A stretch of 64,000 bases of DNA, taken from the NCBI RefSeq assembly GCF_026625805.1, contig NZ_CP113064.1, positions 1,302,001-1,366,000 of the forward strand, read 5' to 3'. This document shows positions 7,442-15,223 of this stretch, in pieces (within the stretch, counting starts at the first letter, position 1; every line of letters begins with the position of its first letter). The notes beneath the pieces were generated by a model. That model was not told where the DNA came from and did not search any database. It was given only the letters and a program-made list of their open reading frames with translations. This stretch comes from Brevundimonas sp. SL130. Lineage in GTDB: Bacteria > Pseudomonadota > Alphaproteobacteria > Caulobacterales > Caulobacteraceae. The position numbers were made by a program, and so were the translations under genes.

Positions 7442-7479
7442 GCTATAGCACTCCTTAACGTGATTGCAAGTCGTTCGCA
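7442..7479 (-). promoter_or_regulatory. bfd promoter overlapped by a Fur-like palindrome
   Basis: On the minus strand TTGCAA (7469-7464) and TATAGC (7447-7442) are separated by 16 bases. The palindromic box TGCAAGTCGTTCGCA covers 7465-7479 and so overlaps the -35 element, the position expected for a repressor. Similar boxes occur before the EF-hand gene (45559) and the TonB receptor gene (46768) and at 11368. Control by Fur or a related iron regulator is inferred. Confidence 0.45.
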
Positions 7480-7536
7480 TGGCGGTGTGACCAAAGGGCC
7501 GTTGACGAATGGTCGCAGGGGAGGGCAGTCAGCCCT

Positions 7537-8190
7537 ATGGCTAGATCCCCCACTGTTTCCGCTCGCCCGCCCTGCCGGCTGTACCTGATTACGCCGCCCG
7601 CGATTCCCGACCTGGACGCCTTCGCTGTCCGGCTGGAGGAAGCCCTCGGCGCGGGCGACGTCGCCGCTCTGCAAATCCGGCTTAAGCCTGCCGAGGACGC
7701 CGCCATTGTCGCCGCCGTCGAACGGCTGGGCCCGATCGCGCGCCGGCATGACGTGGCGGTGCTGCTGAACGATCGGCCCGATCTGGCGCGGGCGACCGGC
7801 TGCGACGGGGTCCACATCGGTCAACAGGACGGATCGCTGGCCGAGGCGCGGCGGATCATGGGGCCTGACGCCATGATCGGCGTCACCTGCCACGACGACC
7901 GGGATCTGGCTTGGGACGCGGCCGAGGGCGGCGCCGACTATGTCGCCTTCGGCGCCTTCTATCAGACCGACACGAAAGAGACGGTGCATAGGCCCGATCT
8001 CGATATCCTCACCGTCTGGCAAGAGACAGTCGAGGTTCCCTGCGTCGCCATAGGCGGCATCACCGTGGACACCGCGCAAGACGTGGCGCGCGCCGGCGCT
8101 GATTTCGTGGCGGTTAGCGCGGCGGTGTGGAGCAATCCGCAAGGCCCTGCTTCGGCGGTCAAAGAGCTTAACCTAAGGTTGAGTTTTTAG
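7537..8190 (+). CDS. thiE: Thiamine phosphate synthase family protein
   Basis: ThiE joins the pyrimidine and thiazole precursors to make thiamine phosphate. The 217-residue protein shows the TIM-barrel landmarks in order: [47 protein letters not shown] (the phosphate/magnesium loop usually written T.TK) and CVAIGGIT. Length and motif spacing fit ThiE rather than the TenI regulator branch, though TenI cannot be fully excluded. The gene is alone and divergent from bfd. No THI-box riboswitch is visible in the 128 bases upstream, so this may be a second ThiE-like gene. Confidence 0.8.
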   Translation: MARSPTVSARPPCRLYLITPPAIPDLDAFAVRLEEALGAGDVAALQIRLKPAEDAAIVAAVERLGPIARRHDVAVLLNDRPDLARATGCDGVHIGQQDGSLAEARRIMGPDAMIGVTCHDDRDLAWDAAEGGADYVAFGAFYQTDTKETVHRPDLDILTVWQETVEVPCVAIGGITVDTAQDVARAGADFVAVSAAVWSNPQGPASAVKELNLRLSF

Positions 8191-8266
8191 CGCGAGTTCA
8201 TGTTTCAGGGGATATTAGGAACCTTATGTTTTGATCACTGAAGGATAACTTCGCCCGAGACCGTTG

Positions 8267-9949
8267 ATGACCATGAGCCGCGTGCTCGACATTGATGTCG
8301 CCAAGCCGCCGTCAAGGCGCGTCGCGGTCGCTCAATTGCCGGTTGAACAGAGAGGCGGCGAGGTCTTCGCACATCCGCTTGTCCCGGTGTTGACCGGCGT
8401 GATCGTCGCTGTGCTTGTGGCCCTGGCGATCGGCCATGCCCGCAGCGCTGGATTGATCGCCGGCCTATGGGCTGCGGGCGGAGTTGCGGTGGCGGTCTGG
8501 CTGCGAGCCGGGCGCGGGGCGCGCCATGACGTCGCCTTCGCGCTTGTTCTGACGACAAGCGTGCTGATCGGTCAGCTGATAGCGGGCAACAAGCCCGTCC
8601 TCTCAATCGTCTTCACCGCCGCGAACATGATCGAGATCGGGTGCGCCGTCCTTCTGGCGCGCCGGTTCGTGCCGACGTTGAATGTCTCCAGTCTGAACGG
8701 CGCGGGCCGGTTTTTGATCTGCGTCGCTCTCATCCCGCCGATCCCCGCCGCCATAACCGTCGCTCTCGCCCTGACGCAGTTCGGCCCCTACGATGTTCTG
8801 GAGGGTTTCCAGACTTGGTGGTTCGGCCATGCCTTGGGGCTGGCTCTCATCGGAATGCTGGGGATGTCGCTCACCGGCGCTACGCTGGCCCGCCTGAAGA
8901 AGTCCGGGGCGGTTTGGGAGGCGGGAGCTTTGCTGACGGCTCTGCTGAGTGTCCAGTGCATAGGCCTCGCAGCTCGGCTCGAGGTCGGCATCGTGACGAT
9001 ACCCTTGCTTTTGATCGTCGCGGTGCGGCTGGGCGTCGCCGGTACGGCCTTCAGCCTGTTGTTCGTCACCCTTTTGTCGGTCGGCGGCGCCATGCTCGGC
9101 TTTGGCGCGCTGACCGATGGGACGAGCATGTCGCGCGCCGTCATGATGGCGCAGGTGCAGGTCCTGGTCGCCTATATGCCGATCCTTCTGGTCGCCGCGC
9201 TTTTGGAAGAACGTGACCGTCTGGCTGACTGTGCCCGTACCGGCCAGATCCGTGCGGAGCAGGCCTCTGAATCCAAGTCGCGGCTGCTGGCCAATGTGGC
9301 CCATGAGATCAAGAGTCCCGTGGCCGGCGTGATCGGCATCGGCAATCTCTGGTCAACCGGGCAACTGGGGCCTGTCACCCCCCAGCAGACGGAGATGGCG
9401 GACATGCTGGTCAGGACGGCCCGGCAGGTCGAGGCCCTCGCCCATGATCTGCTGGACCTTGCGCGGGCGGAGTCCGGTGCGGTCAAGGTCGAACTGCGAC
9501 CGACAGATATTTCAGGCGTGCTCGAGGATGTCCGACGTTCGGCCATGCTCCGGTTGGAGGCGCAAGGGATTGATCTTCAAATCGAATGCGAAAGCGAAGG
9601 TTTGATTGCGGTCGCGGATTCCCAGCGGCTGATGCAGGTGATCGACAACCTTGCCACAAACGCGTTGAAATATGGGGCTTCAGGAAGGCGAGTCATTCTT
9701 CGGGCGCTGAGTGTCGACGAACACGTCCGGATCGAGGTGATCGATTTCGGGCCAGGCCTGTCCGAGGAAAAGAAGGCGCAACTGTTTGAGCCGTTCAATC
9801 GTCTGGGCCTGGAGAGGTCCAGTATCGAAGGGCACGGCGTGGGCCTGGCGATCGCCAAGCGACTGGTCGAGTTGCAGCGCGGCGCTATCGGGGTCATTTC
9901 GGCGCCGGGGCAGGGCGCGACCTTCTGGCTGACCTTGCCGCAAGCCTGA
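8267..9949 (+). CDS. MASE1-domain sensor histidine kinase
   Basis: The 560-residue protein starts with a multi-spanning membrane sensor of MASE1 type (about residues 38-315, eight hydrophobic segments). A HisKA dimerisation helix follows, with phospho-acceptor His346 in NVAHEIKSP, and then a HATPase domain with N-box DNLATNALKYG, G1 box VIDFGPGLS, F-box LFEPF and G2 box GHGVGLAIA. No receiver domain or response-regulator gene is adjacent, so its partner is encoded elsewhere. The ATG at 8267 or the one at 8273 may be used. The ligand is unknown. Confidence 0.88.
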   Translation: MTMSRVLDIDVAKPPSRRVAVAQLPVEQRGGEVFAHPLVPVLTGVIVAVLVALAIGHARSAGLIAGLWAAGGVAVAVWLRAGRGARHDVAFALVLTTSVLIGQLIAGNKPVLSIVFTAANMIEIGCAVLLARRFVPTLNVSSLNGAGRFLICVALIPPIPAAITVALALTQFGPYDVLEGFQTWWFGHALGLALIGMLGMSLTGATLARLKKSGAVWEAGALLTALLSVQCIGLAARLEVGIVTIPLLLIVAVRLGVAGTAFSLLFVTLLSVGGAMLGFGALTDGTSMSRAVMMAQVQVLVAYMPILLVAALLEERDRLADCARTGQIRAEQASESKSRLLANVAHEIKSPVAGVIGIGNLWSTGQLGPVTPQQTEMADMLVRTARQVEALAHDLLDLARAESGAVKVELRPTDISGVLEDVRRSAMLRLEAQGIDLQIECESEGLIAVADSQRLMQVIDNLATNALKYGASGRRVILRALSVDEHVRIEVIDFGPGLSEEKKAQLFEPFNRLGLERSSIEGHGVGLAIAKRLVELQRGAIGVISAPGQGATFWLTLPQA

Positions 9950-9990
9950 CCGCTCTTGCGGTTCCCTTGGCGCCGGGTAATGGTCCCGGC

Positions 9991-10953
9991 ATGTTCGCCA
10001 TCGCCTTAGTCACGATCCTCCTGTCCGGCCAGGACGCATCAAGTCAGCGGTCGACATCGGATCTGACGCGCGACCTCAACAGCGGGCCGCCCTTCAAGCC
10101 GGCGCCGCCGGTTCAGCAGCCCGCGCCCGTTTCGGCCCAAGCCCCGGTCCAAGCCTCAGCTCCGGCCCCAGCTCCGGCCCCAGCTCCGGCCCCGGCTGCT
10201 GCTCCGACGGCCGCGAACCAGGATGCGACGCCTCCGGGCTCGGCCGCCGCCCACCCGTCATCGACCCGCCCGTCATCGACCTTGACCCGTGATCTGAACA
10301 GCGCGCCGCCCTCGGCCGCCAGGCCCGCCGTGCCTGTAGCACCCTCAGCCCCGCCGGCCGCGAACCAATCCGTTTCGACCCCGCCGGCGGCGACGGCCAA
10401 GCCTGTCGCACCACAGGCGTCCCCCTCTGTTTCAACCCCACGCCCAGCCCCGACGCCAGCCCCGACGCCAGCTCCGCGTCCAACCTCGACACCCGATCCT
10501 GCGCCGACTTCGCCTCAAACACAGACGCCGGCCGTCTCATCCGCAAGGTCGGTTCCGCCACAGCCGGTGTCGCCCGTCGCTGTTGCACCGCAAGGCCTGG
10601 ACGCCGCAGCCATGGCCGTCCTTCCCTTTACGCTGGAGCTTCCGACCGGAACCGTGCTGACCCAGTCGCGCGCCGGGGCCGACGCGCGGATCTACGCCGT
10701 TCGTCGCGGATCGACGCCCCTAGTCATGATCTACGCCGGTCCGGCGTCTCAGTTTCCCGTCTACGACGGGCAGATGGTCCAGGCTGCGGGGCGCGCATCG
10801 ATCGTGGTGACCGAGGGTGGACGTCGTCTGGCGCTGGAGCATCTGTTCCGGCGGTCGTCCTCGCCAGAGGAGATCCACGTCTGGGTCTCCGCCGCAGACG
10901 GCGCCGACCGAGATCTGGGCGAACGCATCGCCCAGTCGGTCGATCCCCGCTAG
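9991..10953 (+). CDS. Secreted Pro/Ala-rich protein with a C-terminal domain
   Basis: I do not recognise the function. The 320-residue product has a signal peptide (MFAIALVTILLSG, cut near residue 17) and a long disordered Pro/Ala/Ser/Thr stretch to about residue 205. A folded C-terminal part follows, beginning near LPFTLELPTGTVLTQSRAG and ending in ERIAQSVDP. A motif (LTRDLNSGPP / LTRDLNSAPP) occurs twice in the linker, and DNA at about 10146-10195 is a 12-bp tandem repeat coding APAP. The C-terminal domain looks like a small surface-associated beta fold. It lies close behind the histidine kinase gene. Confidence 0.65.
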   Translation: MFAIALVTILLSGQDASSQRSTSDLTRDLNSGPPFKPAPPVQQPAPVSAQAPVQASAPAPAPAPAPAPAAAPTAANQDATPPGSAAAHPSSTRPSSTLTRDLNSAPPSAARPAVPVAPSAPPAANQSVSTPPAATAKPVAPQASPSVSTPRPAPTPAPTPAPRPTSTPDPAPTSPQTQTPAVSSARSVPPQPVSPVAVAPQGLDAAAMAVLPFTLELPTGTVLTQSRAGADARIYAVRRGSTPLVMIYAGPASQFPVYDGQMVQAAGRASIVVTEGGRRLALEHLFRRSSSPEEIHVWVSAADGADRDLGERIAQSVDPR

Positions 10954-10957
10954 GCGA

Positions 10958-11299
10958 TCAGTCGGCGGACCAGACCGCCATTTCGGTCCCGGCAGGATCG
11001 GCGAAATGGAAGCGGCGGCCGCCCGGGAAGGCGTAGATTGGTTTCAGGATCATGCCGCCTGCCGCCTGAACCCTGGCCTGCATGGCCTCAAGGTCGTTCG
11101 CGTAAACAACAGGCAGGGGCGTCCTCGTCCGTTCGGCCTGATCGGCGTCAAACCCTCCGTCCAGCCCCTGGTCGAAGGCGGCATAGGTCGGGCCGTAGTC
11201 GATGAAGGTCCAGCCGAAGGCCTGACTGTAGAATTCCTTGGTGGCGGGTAGGTCTGCAGCGGGCAGTTCGAGGTAGTCCAGTTTTCCGTCTTCACGCAC
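10958..11299 (-). CDS. VOC (glyoxalase-like) family protein
   Basis: The 113-residue protein has the vicinal-oxygen-chelate fold of two beta-alpha-beta-beta-beta modules: LDYLELPAADLPATKEFYSQAFGW at the front and VYANDLEAMQARVQAAGG followed by FADPAGTEMAVW at the back. Such proteins bind metals or small ligands; many are antibiotic-binding or isomerase-like, and the substrate cannot be told from sequence. The GTG at 11299 is the start, with AGGAG eight bases upstream. A Fur-like box lies about 70 bases upstream (11368-11382). Confidence 0.85.
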   Translation of the reverse strand: MREDGKLDYLELPAADLPATKEFYSQAFGWTFIDYGPTYAAFDQGLDGGFDADQAERTRTPLPVVYANDLEAMQARVQAAGGMILKPIYAFPGGRRFHFADPAGTEMAVWSAD

Positions 11300-11367
11300 G
11301 GTTGATCTCCTGGAGTGCGGCGCCACCGACGAACCTCTCTTGCACGCCGCCCTGATCTGCGCAAACC

Positions 11368-11382
11368 TGCAAACGGTTCGCA
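11368..11382. promoter_or_regulatory. Fur-like palindromic box upstream of VOC gene
   Basis: TGCAAACGGTTCGCA matches the box at the bfd promoter in 12 of 15 positions (TGCAA-N5-TCGCA form). It lies 69 bases upstream of the VOC gene start and is nested in a wider repeat, CTGCAA-N11-TTGCAG (11367-11389). A regulatory role is inferred from the shared pattern only. Confidence 0.35.
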
Positions 11383-11489
11383 GTTGCAGGGAGTCGGGTG
11401 ATGATCGTGATGACGACGGGTCTGACCGGCCTGATGGCCCTGATGCGGCAGGACGAGAAGCCGAAGGACAGGGCGAGCAACGACGCCTG

Positions 11490-11906
11490 TCAGCCGTCCA
11501 GCCTGCGGCCCAGCACGATCACATCCTGTCGTTCCAAGCCCAGTCGCTGATAAAAGCCCAGCGCCGCTTCATTATCGGCGCGAACCATCAGCTGAAGCTT
11601 AGGTGCGCCCTTATCGGTCAGCCATTCCTGCGCCGCCGCCATCAAGCAGCGCCCCAATCCGCTGCGGCGACGCTCCGGATCGACCGCCAGATAATAGATC
11701 CAGCCGCGATGGCCGTCGAAGCCGACCATGATCGTCCCGCTCATCCCCGCCTCATCCGCCGCGACCAGCACGGTGGAGGTCGCGCCGTTCTTCGCCAGAT
11801 TCAGGTCCGCTACCGGATCGTTCCAGGGGCGGGTCAGGCCGCATGAGGTCCACAGGGCGATGACAGCCTCGTCTTCGCCTTCGCGGATAGGGCGGATGTC
11901 CGTCAT
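11490..11906 (-). CDS. ypeA: GNAT acetyltransferase, YpeA family
   Basis: The 138-residue protein matches the YpeA subfamily of GCN5-related acetyltransferases: an early [10 protein letters not shown] motif, then [21 protein letters not shown] with the acetyl-CoA binding R-x-x-G-x-G/A pattern, and [16 protein letters not shown] near the end. Its substrate is unknown. The start overlaps the stop of aroC by ATGA, so it is translated from the aroC transcript and may be coupled to it. Confidence 0.88.
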   Translation of the reverse strand: MTDIRPIREGEDEAVIALWTSCGLTRPWNDPVADLNLAKNGATSTVLVAADEAGMSGTIMVGFDGHRGWIYYLAVDPERRRSGLGRCLMAAAQEWLTDKGAPKLQLMVRADNEAALGFYQRLGLERQDVIVLGRRLDG

Positions 11907-12988
11907 CCGACCTGGGCGCGGTGCCGCAGGAAGGCGTCGGCCAGGACGCAGGCCGCCATGGCCTCGACCACCGGCACGGCGCGAAGAGCCACGCACGGAT
12001 CGTGGCGGCCCTTGGTACGAAGATCGGTCTCCTCGCCGTCGCGGGTGATGGTCTGGCGCAGCGTCAGGATCGAAGAGGTGGGCTTGAACGCCACCCGCGC
12101 CGTGACCGGCTGCCCCGTGGATATCCCGCCCAGCACCCCGCCGGCGTGGTTCGACAGGAAGATCGGCTGTTTGTTCAGGTCCAGACGCATCTGGTCGGCG
12201 TTCTCCTCGCCCGACAGTTCGGCGGCGTCGAAACCGGCGCCGATCTCCACGCCCTTGGCGGCGTTGATCGACATCAGGGCGGCGGCCAGTTCGGAATCCA
12301 GCTTGCCATAGAGCGGCGCGCCCCAGCCGGCGGGGACGCCCATGACCTCAAGCGCCACCACAGCGCCTATCGACGAACCGGCCTTGCGGACCTCGTCCAG
12401 ATAGGCCTCCCATTCCGGCACGACGGCGGCGGAGGCGGCGAACAGGGGGTTGTTGTGGACGGCGTCGAAATCGATGGCGTCCGGCGCGATCCTGTGCGGA
12501 CCGATCTGAACCACGCCGGCCCGGATTTTGACCCCGTCGCCCAGCACCTTGCGCGCGACAGCGCCCGCCGCCACCCGGCTGGCCGTCTCGCGCGCCGAGG
12601 ATCGTCCACCGCCGCGCGGATCGCGCACGCCGTATTTGGTCTGATAGGTGAAGTCGGCATGCCCCGGGCGATAGGCGCGCGCGATCTCGCCATAGTCCTT
12701 GGATCTTTGATCCTCGTTCTGGATCAGGATCGATATGGGCGTGCCGGTCGTGACCGGGCCGTCGCCGTCGTCGAACACGCCCGACAGGATCTGCGCCGTA
12801 TCGCTTTCGCGCCTCTGGGTCACGAAGCGCGATCCGCCGGGCTTTCTCTGGTCCAGCCAGGGCTGAAGATCGGCCTCGGTCAGAGGGATCATCGGCGGGC
12901 AGCCGTCGACGACGCAGCCGATAGCCGGCCCGTGGCTCTCGCCCCAGGTGGTCACGCGAAACAGATGGCCGAAGGTATTGTGCGACAT
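11903..12988 (-). CDS. aroC: Chorismate synthase
   Basis: AroC converts EPSP to chorismate with reduced FMN, the last step of the shikimate pathway. The 361-residue product has the family's usual length and its three signatures: GESHGPAIG (16-24), [17 protein letters not shown] in the middle, and [19 protein letters not shown] near the C-terminus. The start at 12988 gives [20 protein letters not shown], the standard beginning. It is followed by an overlapping ypeA gene and preceded, eight bases away, by vapC on the same strand. Confidence 0.97.
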   Translation of the reverse strand: MSHNTFGHLFRVTTWGESHGPAIGCVVDGCPPMIPLTEADLQPWLDQRKPGGSRFVTQRRESDTAQILSGVFDDGDGPVTTGTPISILIQNEDQRSKDYGEIARAYRPGHADFTYQTKYGVRDPRGGGRSSARETASRVAAGAVARKVLGDGVKIRAGVVQIGPHRIAPDAIDFDAVHNNPLFAASAAVVPEWEAYLDEVRKAGSSIGAVVALEVMGVPAGWGAPLYGKLDSELAAALMSINAAKGVEIGAGFDAAELSGEENADQMRLDLNKQPIFLSNHAGGVLGGISTGQPVTARVAFKPTSSILTLRQTITRDGEETDLRTKGRHDPCVALRAVPVVEAMAACVLADAFLRHRAQVG

Positions 12989-12996
12989 GGCCGACC

Positions 12997-13368
12997 CTAA
13001 TGGTCGAGGACGGCGGCGAGGTCCAGTGTCTGTGCGGCGTCTTGCAGCCGCCGATCTTGTGTCCACAGCCGCGCGCCTGGCGTCAGGCGGGTGGAGGCGA
13101 GCAGGTGGAGGTCCAGATAGCCGACGCCGATACCGAACAGGCGATTTTCCTCAATCAAGGTCAGCACCTCCTGGTGCGAAGCCGCGACGGCGGTCGGAAG
13201 ATGCGAGAGTTGGCTGAGGAAAGTCCGGCGGTTGGCGAGGTTTCCAGCGGCCAGTTCACCAATGACGGCGGCGTGGCACAGGACGTCCTGGTCATAGAGC
13301 AGCTTGAGCAAGGTCTCGTTCGTGGACCGCAGATGCCCAATCCATACCGAACTGTCGGCCAGGATCAC
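12997..13368 (-). CDS. vapC: VapC-type PIN-domain toxin
   Basis: This 123-residue PIN-domain protein should be an Mg2+-dependent RNase that cleaves tRNA or rRNA when freed from its antitoxin. The acidic metal site is present: Asp5 in LADSSVW, Glu38 in VIGELAAG, and Asp residues in [10 protein letters not shown] and LWTQDRRL. It starts with GTG at 13368, overlapping the antitoxin stop (GTGA), the usual toxin-antitoxin arrangement. The pair stands between the housekeeping aroC gene and a J-domain gene. Confidence 0.92.
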   Translation of the reverse strand: MILADSSVWIGHLRSTNETLLKLLYDQDVLCHAAVIGELAAGNLANRRTFLSQLSHLPTAVAASHQEVLTLIEENRLFGIGVGYLDLHLLASTRLTPGARLWTQDRRLQDAAQTLDLAAVLDH

Positions 13369-13568
13369 TCTTTGACCAACTCGGAGCGTCGCCGAGGCGC
13401 AGCCGTCGCCGTAGGGTCGGTTCCGCCCATGGCGGCCAAACGACGGGCCGCCTCACGGGCGACGAAGGCTTTCAGGGCTTCGCGAATGATGGCGGATCGT
13501 TCGGAGAGGCCGGAATATTCCGCAGCTTTTTCCATCAGTTCGTCGTCGAGGGTCACGGTGGTCCGCAT
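13365..13568 (-). CDS. vapB: VapB-type antitoxin
   Basis: The 67-residue protein begins MRTTVTLDDELMEKA, a ribbon-helix-helix DNA-binding segment, then AEYSGLSERSAIIREALKAF and a charged C-terminal tail that should bind VapC. It should repress its own promoter and neutralise the toxin. The start at 13568 fits the family; an upstream ATG at 13637 would overlap the neighbouring gene. The direct overlap with vapC supports co-translation. Confidence 0.9.
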   Translation of the reverse strand: MRTTVTLDDELMEKAAEYSGLSERSAIIREALKAFVAREAARRLAAMGGTDPTATAAPRRRSELVKE

Positions 13569-13626
13569 AACCAGCCTCATCAAAAACGTCACCAGATGAT
13601 GCGCTTGGTGACGTCTATGTGCAAGG

Positions 13627-14361
13627 TCAGGCTGCAATACGTTCCGGCGCCCAGGCGCGGGTGAACCGCACCAGCAGATCTTCGGCGGGCGAGGGGGCTT
13701 CGGACGACGGCGTCAGAGTCACGAAAAGATGGCCCTGTGCGCGGGCGCCCCTTGCGGGCAATCCCAGACCCTTGAACCGCACCCGCGCCGGGGCGGCCAT
13801 CTCGGGCGTGATCCAGGCGGATCGCGGTCCTGCATGGGTTTCGACCTCGACCCGGCCGCCTTCCTGAAGCAGTCGCGACGAGGTGGGCCAGTTCATGAAC
13901 AGATCGTCGCCCAGGACCGAAATCCCGTCCTCGGTGCGGATCAACACGGCCAGATAGAGATCGGCGCCGTCGACCCCGCCGCCACGCAGGCGCAGATGTT
14001 CGCCGGTGCGAAGGCCGGCGGGGGCCGCCACTCTTATGGTCCGGTCGCCTAGCCTCAGGTCCATCCTGGCCCCGGCGATCGCCTGCATGGGGCTCAGAAC
14101 CAGCACAGGCGCCGGAGCGGGGTCTTGCTGGGGCGGCGCCAGGCTGGGGCGGGCCGGCGCATGGGCCTGGACCAGGCGATAGGCGGCGATGACGTGCCGG
14201 AAACGCTCGGCGTCCCCGCCCGGTTGGTCGGGCCGGGCCTCCTTCACCGCCGCACGGAAGGCGGTCTTCAACGCCTCGGCGTCGGCTGCGCCATGCAGGC
14301 CCAGGGTGGCCAGGGCTTCGCGGACGGCGGCGGCGTCGGATGTGGGGCGGATGGCGCTCAT
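13627..14361 (-). CDS. J-domain-like protein with a DnaJ C-terminal domain
   Basis: The 244-residue protein has an N-terminal J-like domain (about 12-65: REALATLGL..ADAEALKTAFRAAVKEARPDQPGGDAERF) and a C-terminal beta-rich substrate-binding region similar to DnaJ_C, with ADLYLAVLIRTEDGISVLGDDLFM and ARVRFKGLGLPARG. The canonical HPD tripeptide that stimulates DnaK ATPase reads RPD here, so DnaK activation may be weak or lost. No zinc-finger or Gly/Phe region is present, as in CbpA-type proteins. It is divergent from pdxH, with a 14-bp palindrome between them. Confidence 0.8.
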   Translation of the reverse strand: MSAIRPTSDAAAVREALATLGLHGAADAEALKTAFRAAVKEARPDQPGGDAERFRHVIAAYRLVQAHAPARPSLAPPQQDPAPAPVLVLSPMQAIAGARMDLRLGDRTIRVAAPAGLRTGEHLRLRGGGVDGADLYLAVLIRTEDGISVLGDDLFMNWPTSSRLLQEGGRVEVETHAGPRSAWITPEMAAPARVRFKGLGLPARGARAQGHLFVTLTPSSEAPSPAEDLLVRFTRAWAPERIAA

Positions 14362-14391
14362 TCCGCTACCGTTCGCGCGATAGGGTCAATG

Positions 14392-14405
14392 CGCGGTTAA
14401 CCGCG
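14392..14405. promoter_or_regulatory. Perfect 14-bp palindrome between divergent genes
   Basis: CGCGGTTAACCGCG lies midway in the 109-base gap between the divergent J-domain gene and pdxH. A short perfect palindrome in this place could bind a dimeric regulator, but no function can be assigned from sequence alone. Confidence 0.35.
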
Positions 14406-14470
14406 ATTCGATCTTGGCTGTTTTGATCCCAATCATTTCATCACGCGCCTGCTCGGGTTAGAGAACCGAC

Positions 14471-15145
14471 ATGACCGCCCCCGTAATCCCGCCCAGCCCG
14501 TCGCGTGAAGAATACGCGCGCGACTACGCCGCCGCCCTGGCCGCCAATGGCGACGAAGCCATCTTCGAACGATCTGAGCCGGTCGGCCTGTTCGTCGAGT
14601 GGTTGGCTGAGGCGAGTGCGCATGAGATCAACGATTCCAACGCCATGACCCTGTCGACGGTCGATGGCGAGGGCATGCCTGACGCCCGCATCGTCCTGCT
14701 GAAAGACGTCGATGATCGTGGCTTCACCTTCTATTCCAACAGCCAGAGCGACAAGGGCGTGGAACTGGCCCAGCGTCCGGTCGCCGCCTTGATCTTCCAC
14801 TGGAAGTCGCTGCGGCGTCAGGTGCGGGTGCGGGGACGGGTCGAGCCGGTCACTGCGGAGGAGGCCGACGCCTATTTCGCCAGCCGGGCCCGCGAAAGCC
14901 GGATCGGCGCCTGGGCCTCGGACCAATCCCGCCCCCTCGACGCCCGCGAGACCCTGGAAATCGCAGTGGCGCGGGAAACAGCCCGGTTCGAAGGCGGCGA
15001 GGTGCCTCGGCCCGAACACTGGACCGGTTGGCGGGTTGTCCCGCAAAGCGTCGAGTTCTGGCGCGACCGACCCTTCCGCCTGCACGACCGGCTGCGCTTC
15101 ACGCGCGACGGAGACGCCTGGACGCGCGAACGTCTCTGGCCTTGA
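14471..15145 (+). CDS. pdxH: Pyridoxamine 5'-phosphate oxidase
   Basis: PdxH uses FMN and oxygen to oxidise pyridoxine or pyridoxamine 5'-phosphate to pyridoxal 5'-phosphate. The 224-residue product shows the FMN-binding split-barrel landmarks: [52 protein letters not shown], and the C-terminal signature [17 protein letters not shown]. Length and order agree with the family. It appears to be transcribed alone. Confidence 0.96.
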   Translation: MTAPVIPPSPSREEYARDYAAALAANGDEAIFERSEPVGLFVEWLAEASAHEINDSNAMTLSTVDGEGMPDARIVLLKDVDDRGFTFYSNSQSDKGVELAQRPVAALIFHWKSLRRQVRVRGRVEPVTAEEADAYFASRARESRIGAWASDQSRPLDARETLEIAVARETARFEGGEVPRPEHWTGWRVVPQSVEFWRDRPFRLHDRLRFTRDGDAWTRERLWP

Positions 15146-15223
15146 TATCGCGGCCGTTAGGCGTGAACGAAACGCTCAGGCTCCGCCTGCGTTAAGCCCG
15201 TCTCGCCACGGCCAAGGTTTTCG

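Noticed and set aside
11401-11550. Small 49-codon frame (MIVMTTGLTGLMALMRQDEK start) behind a Fur-like box
   Set aside because: It has a GGGAG upstream, but its second half is antisense to the ypeA gene and no family is recognisable. Not strong enough to list as a gene without conservation data.
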